Positions 25,301 through 37,300 of a stretch of DNA of 64,000 bases are shown here, piece by piece; within the stretch, counting starts at the first letter, position 1, and each line of letters opens with the position of its first letter. A program made the position numbers and the translations under genes. The notes under the pieces were generated by a model, which made no database searches, was not told the DNA's origin, and worked only from the letters and a program-made list of their open reading frames with translations. The stretch is from Acanthosoma haemorrhoidale (lineage: Eukaryota; Arthropoda; Insecta; Hemiptera; Acanthosomatidae), in NCBI GenBank assembly GCA_930367205.1, contig OV884009.1:117999454-118063453 (forward strand), given 5' to 3'.

Positions 25301-28300
25301 AGTGTAATAATTAAAACATGTAAAAAAACAAAACTTTTATTAAAGGGGTAAAAAACAAAATACTCCAATAAAGAATCAATAATCAAAACAAATTAAACTT
25401 TAATTTTGAAAAAGAAATAATCCCAACATTAATGTTTAGCATGTTACCTGCTCTAGCTCTGAAGACACCTTCTATCCTTCTTAGCATATCCCTTAATAAG
25501 TTATTACCTCCCATTCATCCACTTGGGATCTTGTAGAGTGCTAGAGCAGGATTGTTGCACCAATTTAATCATTTCCCAATCAACAAAATTGTACTAAAAA
25601 AAGATTATAACTGTTTTTGTGGTATAACCTACTGGTTATCAGTTATAGCCAGTTAAAAAATGTATCGACTTTTTTTTTTTTTTTAGGTTCTAAAATAACG
25701 CCTCCCTAGGAAAGAAATTATGGTTTATTTCAAAATGTATGTTGATTACATTATAATACTTGGTTGCATTAAAAATGTTTTATTCTTCATCTGAAAAGTT
25801 ACCTCTGCAAGGTTCATGATGGTTTCCCCTTCTTTGCCAGTGAACTAGTGATGTCGCATCCTGACAAGGCATGCCGTGCTCCTTTTACCTTTTCTGCCCA
25901 TTGCGTGTTGCAAATTCTATCAAGGTGATACATTCTTCGCTTGTTTCCCACATCAGTGACAAACATGCTTGGACATGTAAAATATTTTCAGCTCCACAAT
26001 GCTAATAGAAATATCAGGGGAGTATATATGAATCGCAGCCACTCCTTTTCAGGAGCCAAAAAGACAGTATAATTTTAATGTCAGCTCCTGCATAACTACT
26101 TTCAAGTTGACTTGTCACTTCAGAAAGACAATTTGGCTTCAGTCCTCCAGCTTACAATTAGGTTTCTCTTAATATTATGTGCGTACAACATTGATCTCTC
26201 TGACAGATCCTTTGTTTTTATATGAGAAAAGAGGGATTTAATCTGCATATTTACAATGTTTGTAGGGTCAGTTATCTTGTGCTCAATGGGGATTACTGTA
26301 GATTTAAGAGAATTATCAAGCTATGTCTCAAACATTAAGCGAGTTTCATCATATTTAAAAAAAGTTTCCCTGATTTTATTATTAAATTCCAAAACTATAT
26401 CATCATTAAATCATCGCATGTTTTAATGTGTAGTGATTTTTTCAGTAATTGCAGCTCTGCCATTCCATCAATAACAGTGACACAGTAGGATTTCGCATTC
26501 AGAGGCTTTGTTATATTGTAGTCCACTAAAGCATTAAACAATGAAGTTTATGTATTATAAATCTTTGGAGGCTCTTGCTCTTTCTAAGATGTTCATTAGT
26601 TTAGATTTATTTGTGGTCAACTTCATTGATCCATCCAAATTAAACATGGACAACAGAACTGCCGAGAATTCATAGTTACTTAATGATGTTTTCAAGTTAA
26701 TGTCAGTACGGCTTCTCGATATGACTAGCAAGCATGTGAATAATGATTGATCGACTTTTAATTGTACTACAGTGTCAGTTAACTTAATTGTAACTGTCTT
26801 TTTGTATCACAGTTTTACATAATTAAGTTTTTCCTTTTTCATAGAGGTCCAGAAATTCATACTGTCAGTTTCAATTCGATCTTTTTTGAAGACAATGAAC
26901 TTTTCACAATTTATTTAAAATGATTAATGTATCGTTTTGTATGGTTTCCTAAAATACAGACTTTTTTGTTGATCAGTTCACTGCCTTCATGTGTTACAGG
27001 GTTGGTCGATGTTCGATAGTGTTATATATACATTGCATATCTTAATGTTGCCCCTTTCCTCTAGATCATGTCCAATGATGATGTTTTGTATTCATCTCAT
27101 TTGAAATTCTAACCATTTCTTTGGTTTCTGCAGAAAGTCTCACCAGCTCAGGAGTGGTTAAAAATAATTGAGTTAAAGTACTTTTGAGTTATGTTGATAA
27201 CAAGCCGTTCAAGTACTTCCATTATCCCATTTTCTTTTTATAGGGCTTCATCTGAAACCAAAGCACAAAAAACGGACTAAAGCTTTTGTTAGCAACCCAA
27301 TCATCCTTCCATGAATTCACTCCACAGATCTGTATCGGTTCACATTTGACTTTAAGATTTTTTATGTCTGCTACCATGATATCATACTCGCATAATTCAG
27401 TAAATCCAGAGCAAAGAAATAGGAAACTAAAGCTTCGTTTGAAGCAGTGTGCGATTCCCAGTTACCTGACCAAACAGATCGTAGGAACATAAGCATAGTG
27501 TCAACCATATGCATAAATTCCAAAGCAACTCTGAATGTTGGTTTTTCCATTTGCTACTGTCATCCCAAAGTCTTTCATTTTCTCAAATATTTTTAGATCT
27601 GATAACATCTTGACTATGTTGGAATGAAGTTTTTTTGTTTCCCTAATTATTTTATTTATTTATTTTATAATTATTCCCTTGAAAGTTCTTGACGAAATTT
27701 CCTATTTCATTGTTACATAAAGATTTAACTTCTTGATTATGTAAATAAAAAACGTTGATATAAAATTTAAAAAGGGCAACTCTTAAAGTAGTATGCAGCT
27801 ACTTCTTACACACTTCCCTGCTAGAATATGTGATACTACATTTTCCTTGTACAATTCGGTCAAAGTTGCCCAAGACCTGTCCCGTCCAGATACATCCCAA
27901 TTGCTCGCAGCTTAGCCATAATTGTATGCAGTTCACCAGGTCTATCAACCCAATTTTGGGACAAGTTTTTGTTTGACATTGGAAGTTTTAATGTAGGCTT
28001 GTAGATTCCTAAATCTAGAGAGACTACTGTTCATGATTTTTATTTTCAAATTGATTTGTAATTTAACTCAAGATCAGCCATTGTTTTAACACTTCCTGTA
28101 ATAAGAAAGTCATTTAATGAGAAGAATTAAGAGTTCCTAACCTTTTACCATTTTCTTAATATGTTTATCAAACAATAAATAGAAATCTGTGTGATGCCCT
28201 AATTAAATTAAATTTCAGTGGAAGCCTTAAAAACTATATTGTTTGCAAGTCATGTATTATAAAATAATAAAATGAGCATAGGGACAAAGGAGTGAGGAGG

Positions 28301-31300
28301 CAGAGTTTGTGAGCACTTAGATTTTACTTGTTTGTTGCCGTGGATTGACTCGCGACTTACTGTCTTGGCTCCAAGTGGCTCACAAGCTAAGGGAGCTTGG
28401 AAATTATATATTTATTTCTTATATATATATAGTTATGTTTTTTATTTAAATTTTAATTTATTTAATGTAATTTGATTTAATTATTTATTTGAGGGTTCTT
28501 GTTCTATTAATAGTAAAAAGGAATGACTGGCAAAAGGAGAATTTTTTAATAAATAGCTTTATTAAAATTTTTTTTTTACATGCATGTTCTTAACAATTAA
28601 CCATTACAAACTATTTTTTCTTACCCACTACCTCTTGTGACTGGCCGGTCCGCTCCCATTCTCGTCCTTCCTTAATGGCTCACTTTCTGTTGTACGCCAC
28701 ACGATCAGTTACCTCCACTGCTATTTCCTCAATGCTCTCTTTTCAACAAATTCTTCCTCCTTAGTTGTTCCTACTTCAGGTTTCATCCCATCAAACAAAA
28801 TTTCCAAGGTTCTCCATGCTCTTCTTTTCTCTCCACAGTTGTGACGTCTACCGCAATCTCTGACGAACCACTGCTCTCCGTATCTTCCCTTTTCCCCTCT
28901 AGATCATGCCCAATGATGATGTTTTCTATTCATATCATTTGAAATTCTAACCATTTCTTTGGTTTCTGCAGAAAGCCTCACCAGCTCAGTACGGATTTTT
29001 TCCATAGCCTTCTTGATCCACGGGTCGTTTAAGGCCCTTTAATTCCCGCTAATTTCCAAATTTAAATTACACAATACAAATATCACAAAAATTTATATAT
29101 ATATATATGTAATGAAATGACATTTCATTAATTCAAAATTGCCGCGCTTCGCGCGTTCATAAGTTGTCAGTGAAAGTTGGTAGAGGGCACAGCGGTCGGA
29201 GTGATACGGGGATTCAAGGGCGGATGATAGTCAGATGATTTGTTGTTAAGATAATTATTATAAAAACTTGTAGAGAGATAAATGAAGGGATATAATTGAG
29301 GAGGCGATATAAGTGAACTTTAAATGTCGTTTCTTTGTATTTTCAGGTGAGATAAAAGTGTAATTGTCATAGTTAAACGATAATTGTTGTAATATTGTTA
29401 AGGCGTGTTAAATAAAACAAAACTTTGTATTTTCAGAGAAACAATTTGTGGTTTATTTTGAAAATCCTCAATAATATATCTTATAAAACGACATTTAAAG
29501 TTCACTTATATCGCCTCCTCAATTATATCCCTTCATTTATCTCTCTACAAGTTTTTATAATAATTATCTGCCCTTCATTTAGTTTTTTTGAAAAATATGC
29601 CACCGGTTTGTCTTTACCGTCTAGTTGTGTCTGTTTTAATATTGCCCCAATACCCTCTAAAGATGCATCTGTAAAGATTTTTATTGGTAAATCTTTGTCG
29701 AATATTTCCAACACAGGTTGAGAACATAAATATGTTTTTATTTGATTAAATGATTCTTCACACTTCTCTGACCACACAAATTTTTCATTTTTTCTTAATA
29801 AATTGTGTAATGGGTCTAAAATAATTGCGCTTCTTGGTATGTACTCATGGTAGAAGTTGATTTTTCCCAAAAATTGTCTGATATTTTTTTGCGTCTTAGG
29901 AGTTGGAAACTGTCTTATTGAGATCAAATTGTCTTTAAGTGGTCTTATCGAATTGTTCTGAATTACATGGCCGAGGTACTTTACTGAGTTTGAAGCAAAG
30001 GTACATTTCTTAAACTTCAATCTAAGGCCTTCTTTTATTATTGCCTCTAATACATTTCTTATGTGTCTTATATGTTCTTCAAAGGTGGTCGAGTATATCA
30101 AAATATCATCTATGTAGTTTACGGTGTATCCTGTGAGATTGTGCTTTCTTAGAATATTGCTTAAAATTCTTTGGAAAATTGCTGGTGATGTTTTTATATT
30201 CTTTCCTTCATGTCTGTTATCTTTGGACCTTTCGTCTATTTTATTTGTTATTTTCTTTTGCTCTATCTGCAAGTCTTCATTTTGGGTTAATTTGAATTTC
30301 TTTATCATATCCAATCCGATTATAAAATCATCAAAATCTTCATTTTCTACTATATATACATCCACCTCTCCTTCTAAATCAAATATTTTTATTTTTATTG
30401 TTATCAAGCCATCTGTCTTCTTCACACCATTAACCGTTTTCATATATGCTATATTCACATTATCCTTTTTTTCTTTTACTTTAATCAGTCTTGAATTTAT
30501 TAAAGAGACCTGTGAGCCTGAATCATAAATGCCGCTCACTTCTAGTTTATTTTCTAATAAAAGCTTGACTTTGATTAATGGTGTACTTACTCGTTTTTTT
30601 TTCTCAGTATTTATATCTACTTCAATAATTGAGTTGTTATTTACATTTCTGGCTTTAAAAGCCTTTTCAGATTCATTTTTATTTTTCTTGAACCAACACG
30701 ACTCCTCCGGATGATATCTAATTCCTTTGTCCAAAGATTCACAAGTCTTACATGGCTTCTTCTCATTAATTTTATTTTTATAAAGTACTGTACCCCTCTT
30801 TATTATAGTTGAGTTTTTCTTGTACACCATATTTTCATATTTTCTTATCTCGTTGAACAAATCAGTAGTGTCGTTGAGTTCATCCCTGTTTAACTTATAT
30901 AAGATAAACCCAGGTAAACCTGTTGCAATAAGATCTATCATTGTTTTGGGGTCTATCGATTTGTTTACATCTAGTATAAGCCGTTCTTTTTTTATAGCAT
31001 AATCAATTAATAGTCCTTCTTTATACCTGAATCCAAGAGCATATGTGACTACATCCCATCCACGGTTTTTAAAAGTTTCTAGAAATTTGTTTTTCCATTC
31101 ATTCCATTCTGAATTTATTGTTAGTTTTATGGCCATCGAGCTATACCAATCCAAACAAGATTTTTCTAAAAATAACCTCAATATTTCTATTTTTGTTTCA
31201 TCTTTTGATATATTAAAGCGCTCACACTCTTTTTCAAAATTCTCTATCCATTGCGTTGCATTAGGGTTCTTGCTTGTGAATTTTTCAATAATAAATTTCT

Positions 31301-34300
31301 CTGAAATATGTTTTAGGGTGTGTTGATTTTCTTTCTTTGTTGTAGTTTCTATTAATTTTTCCAAGATAAGTTGCAAATTGTCATCTTTGTCTCCTAGTTG
31401 TTTTGTGCTAATTTCTTCTAAATACTGATCTAAAAATTGCATATTACCTTCCTCATCTATATATGTTTTCTTAAGATCTTCATTTAATTTTATCCATATT
31501 TTTCTACTTTGATGCCTTTTCTTTATGCTACTTTTTATTTTTGAGAAAGTGTTCGTTTTGACAATATCTGTATGATGACTTACCGGTTTCAGCTCATCAG
31601 GTAGAACATAACATTTTCCTTCTTCTGTAGATATTGAGTTGATAACTAATACATTAGATTTTCCATCATTTGAGGCTGACATCATAAATTCAAATTGCAA
31701 CCGGTCCATCTTCTTTTAGTTGACAAAAAATGTCGTTTTATAAGATATATTATTTAGGATTTTCGCTCTTAGGGAGGGAGATGTAATGAAATGACATTTC
31801 ATTAATTCAAAATTGCCGCGCTTCGCGCGTTCATAAGTTGTCAGTGAAAGTTGGTAGAGGGCACAGCGGTCGGAGTGATACGGGGATTCAAGGGCGGATG
31901 ATAGTCAGATGATTTGTTGTTAAGATAATTATTATAAAAACTTGTAGAGAGATAAATGAAGGGATATAATTGAGGAGGCGATATAAGTGAACTTTAAATG
32001 TCGTTTCTTTGTATTTTCAGGTGAGATAAAAGTGTAATTGTCATAGTTAAACGATAATTGTTGTAATATTGTTAAGGCGTGTTAAATAAAACAAAACTTT
32101 GTATTTTCAGAGAAACAATTTGTGGTTTATTTTGAAAATCCTCAATAATATATCTTATATATATAAGGGTTGCTAGGTCTTCTTATTATAACAATAAGTA
32201 ATCTGTTTCTCTGTAAAACAAAAGGTTTATTTAATTGATAATTAGGTTACAACTATTACAAATAAAATCTAAATTCATACCTGTAAAACAAAAGAAACAA
32301 CAATTACAGTTTATTGTTATAACTGTTTCACTTTACTTAATTGTTTACACTGAACACCTTATAAGAACCTCCTGGTCATATGTCTCTAGCTCCACCTAGT
32401 GGCAGCCAACTGAAGCACGCGCGTGATAACAAAGCGCTGCTAATTTAATTGAAGAAAGCTTACTTTCTTTACATCTCCCCCTCCCACTGTGAAAATTCTC
32501 GTGAGAATTTTTATTATATAATGTTTATTCTGCTGGTATCAGTTTTGTTATGTGGAATAATCCTGTGTCTTCGTTTCTTTTTTCAGTTTTGATTTTAAAT
32601 ATAGTATTTGATATTTTCTCTGCAATTTTGAATGGTCCAACCCTAAGTTCATCTAATTTTTTTCTATTTAATCTATGTCCGTTTTCGATATATACTAAAT
32701 CACCTGTATTGAATTCCCTTTCCTTTCTGTTTTTGTCAAATAATTTCTTATTGTATTCATGTGATTTTATAGTGTTATCTAGAGCTAATTTTCTATCTTC
32801 TTTCCAAACCTCTGCATGTGTTAGTTTCCTTAGTTCTTCAGGTAGCATACTTGTGTTAGTACCATCTAGTAAATATTTAGGTGTAAAACCTGTAACTGAG
32901 TGTTCTGTTATGTTATATTTGTCAACACATTCTCTTGCTATTGTTGTCCAAGCTTTCTTTTCTTTAGATTCATTGATTCTACATCTTATTTTATTAATTA
33001 TTGTTTGATTTAATCTTTCATTTATGCCATTTGAAAATGGTGCATTTAAGGCTGTATAAATGAGTCTGATATCTTGTTCTTTTAGGTAATTTTTGAATTC
33101 TTTAGAATTTAGTCCTGGATATTGGTCTGTTAATATTGTACCTATCTTGTTCATTTCTAATGTATTTTGGACTATTTTTATAAAATCACTTGCAGCTTGA
33201 GTTTTTGAAGTTAATATATGTGCGTATCTTGTATAGTGATCAACTAGAAGATGGAGGTATCTTTTCGTTGATCTTTGACCACCAAATCCACCGATCGTAT
33301 CAATCGACACTATCTCATACGGCTTTGTTGCTGGTCCTAATTGAGACATTAATCCATATTTTGCTTGACCTCTAGATTTATTCTTTTTACAAATTTCGCA
33401 AGTTCTGCATATATTCTGAATGTTTTTTATTAATTTTTTTGAAGTGTAATAAGGACATATTCTGTTCATCATTTGCCTTATTCCGATGTGACACCAGTCT
33501 ATATGTGTATCTCGTATTAATTTAATGCTTAATTTTTCTGATAAAACTATCTTCTTTTTGTTTTTAATATGTTTATAGATTATACCATTTTTATCTGTAC
33601 TTTTTTTCTTAAGTTCTCCTAATGCTGTATTTTCATTTTGATCTTTAATTATTTCTTGTAGTTGGATCATGTTTACTATTTTTAATATTTCTTGGGTATT
33701 ATCTTTTGACTCTAATACCGGATTTCTACTAAGACAGTCTGCTTCAATATTGAATTTCCCTGGTATATATGTAATTTTGAAGTCAAATTGAGACAAATAA
33801 TATGTTAAGTCACCTAGTTCCTCGTCTGTTCTTGATTTTATATTAAGGTTTTCTAACGGTTTATGGTCTGAATAAACTTCAAATCTTCTTCCAATTAACC
33901 AGTATTCCCAATAATTTATCGCTTCCTTTATTGCTAAGCATTCCAAGTATATAGCTTTTTTTCTTTTTTGCGACTCATTTAATTTTTTTGAGAAATAGGC
34001 TACTGGCTTTTCTTTTCCATCTTGTTGGGTTTGTTTCAGTATTGCACCTATACCTTCTATTGAAGCATCTGTAGATATCTTAATAGGTAAATCTTTATCA
34101 AATATTTCTAGGACTGGTTGAGAGCACAATAATTTTTTTTTCTCTGTGAATGATTTTTCACAATCTTCAGACCAATTATATTTTACATCTTTTCTTAACA
34201 ATCTATGTAGTGGATCTAGTATTGTTGAGATTTTTGGTATATATTTGTGATAGAAATTTATTTTACCTAGAAATTGTCTAACGTTCTTCTGCGTTTTTGG

Positions 34301-37300
34301 AGTCGGAAAATTGAGTATTGATACTAAATTGTCTTTAATTGGTCTTACTGTATTATTTTCTATTATATGTCGGAGATATTTAATTGATTTAGATGCGAAC
34401 GTGCATTTTTTTAATTTTAATCTGAATCCTTCTTTTATTATGGCTTCTAAAACTTGTTTGATATGCATGATATGATCTTCAAAAGTCTCTGAAAATATTA
34501 ATGTGTCATCTATATAATTTTCTGTAAAGTTCTTTAGATTATTTTTTCTTAGTATACTTGATAAAATTCTTTGGAAGATTGCTGGTGCTGTTTTTAAACC
34601 GAATGGTAGGCAAGTCCATTGATAGTGTCCTTCTTGGGTTATAAAGCCTGTTTTTTTTCTATCTTCTATCCTTAGTGGTATTGACCAAAATGCTGAATTG
34701 ATGTCCAGTGATGTAAAATATTTACAATTTCTAGCTTTAATTATTAAATCATCAATTAGCGGAAAAGGTTGGGCCTGGGTTGTGACAATCTTGTTCAGAT
34801 CTCTAAAATCGACACATAATCTGGTTTTTCCTTCACCTTTTTTTAATGCTAGGGTTACCGGTGCAGCAAATGGACTATACGATTCTTCAATTAAATTTTT
34901 TTCTAATAGTTTTGCCACTTGCTGTTCTATTTCTTTTCTGTCTTCGATTGTGCATCTATATGGTCTTTTACTACAAAATTTTTCCATCAAGAGATCTATT
35001 CTTGCTTCATAATCTTTTACAGTCCCTATATCATACTTGTCTTTGGCAAATATTGTTTTATATTCTTCTATCAATTGTTCTATTTTGAATTTTTTTTCAT
35101 TATCTAAATGATCTAAATTTATTTTAAAATCTTTCTCTTTAATATGTTCATTAAAATTTATTTCTATTATATCTTTTCTTTGCGATTGTTTTTGGCTTAT
35201 ATTTAGATTTTCGTCTTGCCTTAATTTAAATTCCTTTATTATGTCTAGGCCTATCAAAAAATCATGAAAAGTCTCATTTTCTACAATAAATACATCTACT
35301 TCTTTTTCAATATTGAAAATTTTTAATTTTATTCTTGCTAATCCCTTTGTGAGTGCCACACCACTAATTGTTTTTAATTGTATTTTGTTCTTATCTATAT
35401 TATTATTTTTTATAGTTTTTATTAATCTTTTATTAATTAATGAAACTTGAGATCCTGAGTCATAGATCCCTTCTATTTTTATCTTATCTTCCAATACAAT
35501 GTTTAATTTAATTAGTGGTGTGTTTACTCGTTTTTTGATTCATTATATATTTCTACATCTAGGATAGAATTGTTATTTACTTTTTTTGGTGTAGTGTTCT
35601 TTTCTCTACTTTCTTCATGTTTTTGGAACCAGCATTTATCTTTTGGGTGGTATCTCACACCTTTACCTAAATCTCCACACGTTTTACAAGGTATCTTTAC
35701 TTCATATTTCTTTTGAGAATCTAATGTAGGTTTTTTTTGAAAATTTCTTTTATTTACTAAACATTCAAGTTGTCTCAATTCATTAAATAAGTCTGTAGTT
35801 TCTTTTAATTTTTCCTTGTTTATTCTATTCAATATAAATTCTGGTAACCCTACTGCTATTAATGCTATAAGTGACTTTATATCCATATCTTTGTTAAAAT
35901 CTATCAAAAGTTTCTCTTTCCTCAAAGCATAATCCGTTAACGAACCTTCTCGATATTTAAATGATAGTGCATAGGTTATATTATTCCATCCATTATCTGT
36001 GAAACATTTTAAGAATCTTGTTTTCCATTCAGACCAACCAGCATTTATTGTTAGTCTTATGAGTGTGGAAGAGTGCCAGTCTAAACTTGGTTTATCAAAA
36101 AATAGTTTCATTAGTTCAATTTTTTCCTCACTTTTATCTATTTGAAATCTAGAACACTCTTTTTCAAAGCTTTCTATCCACTGTTTAGCATTAGTATTTT
36201 TGCTTGAAAATGTTTCTATGAGAAGTTTTTCTGATATTTTTTTTAAGTCTTTCTCGTTATCTTTCTTCTGTGTTGTTTCTATCAGTTTCTCTAGTATTTC
36301 CTTTAGACTATGATCTTGTGTTTTGTTTGTACTTTCTTCATTTATTCCCTCTAAATATTGATCTTTAAATTGCAGATTTCCATCTTCATCTATGTATGTG
36401 CCCTCTAATTCTTTTGTCATTGTAATCCACACTCTTCTTATCTGATTTCTTCTGTTTAATGAATTAACTAACTTTGTGTACTTACTTGTCTTTTTCAACT
36501 CCACATGATCTTCCATATATTTGAATTCTTCTGGCAATGTATATCTTCTTCCATCTTCTGTACCAATTGAGGTGATGGCAATTGCATTTGCTTTACTGTC
36601 TTTTGGTGAAGTCACTACCGTAAATTCAAACTGCAGTTTTGACATCATAAACAAATTGTTGTTTTATAAGGGTTGCTAGGTCTTCTTATTATAACAATAA
36701 GTAATCTGTTTCTCTGTAAAACAAAAGGTTTATTTAATTGATAATTAGGTTACAAATATTACAAATAAAATCTAAATTCATACCTGTAAAACAAAAGAAA
36801 CAACAATTACAGTTTATTGTTATAACTGTTTCACTTTACTTAATTGTTTACACTGAACACCTTAGAAGAACCTCCTGGTCATATGTCTCTAGCTCCACCT
36901 AGTGGCAGCCAACTGAAGCACGCGCGTGATAACAAAGCGCTGCTAATTTAATTGAAGAAAGCTTACTTTCTTTACATATATATATGTAAGTTTCGAATTC
37001 AGAAACTTAAAAGGAGGTGGAGGTTCTCAGGGTATAAATCGAACACTTGCAGATGCAGTTTAGAACTGTAATATTAAACATATGTACACATTAGCTAGCG
37101 CTACAAATATAACAATAAACCAATAAAACTTATAACTAACCTGAATCAATACAATTGTCGATACTTAGAGTTGACCATTGTCTTAACAAGCGTACCCATA
37201 TCAGGAGGTTACAACTAAGCGTCCTTTGATAGTAGCGCTCTCTGTCGGGACATCTCGCATATGTGCCGAAGTTTGGCGGTTACGTTCAAACTTACATCCC

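Larger units (their letters stand above)
29108..29485 (+). repeat. Left LTR of element A (+ orientation)
   Basis: 378 bp. Near its start is a palindrome ATGAAATG-A-CATTTCAT. A TATAA box candidate (29308-29312) precedes the putative self-primer AAATGTCGTTT (29322-29332). Two copies of CTTTGTATTTTCAG end at 29346 (followed by GTGAG) and 29436 (followed by AGAAAC). Confidence 0.92.
29108..32159 (+). mobile_element. Element A: composite LTR retrotransposon, LTRs + strand, coding region inverted
   Basis: Two 378-bp LTRs, identical by eye, both read in + orientation: start TGTAATG, end CTTATA. The left LTR is followed by the 11-nt primer site AAACGACATTT and the right LTR is preceded by a + strand polypurine tract AGGGAGGGAGA. 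The interior, however, is gag-protease-partial RT-partial RNase H on the minus strand. Left of it is an inverted LTR fragment (29486-29569). Right of it is an inverted primer site (31728-31738) plus an inverted 26-bp LTR end (31739-31764). The product is internally deleted and lacks integrase, so it is non-autonomous. Identical LTRs imply that the composite itself was recently reverse-transcribed and inserted. Confidence 0.88.
32162..36976 (-). mobile_element. Element B: apparently complete self-priming Ty3/gypsy-type retrotransposon
   Basis: 4815 bp with 312-bp LTRs that differ at two positions by eye. On the minus strand the order is LTR (starts TGTAAAG, ends CTTATA), primer site AAACAACAATT, gag, A_AAA_AAC shift site, protease-RT-RNase H-integrase, polypurine tract, LTR. 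Both ORFs are uninterrupted. It sits in TA-rich target sequence next to A on one side and C on the other. The domain order places it in the Ty3/gypsy superfamily; I cannot assign the clade. Confidence 0.93.

Noticed and set aside
30124..30528. Plus-strand ORFs opposite the minus-strand pol genes (also 32550-33008 and 34698-35107)
   Set aside because: Phe/Ser/Leu-rich mirror frames of AT-rich coding sequence; no domains.
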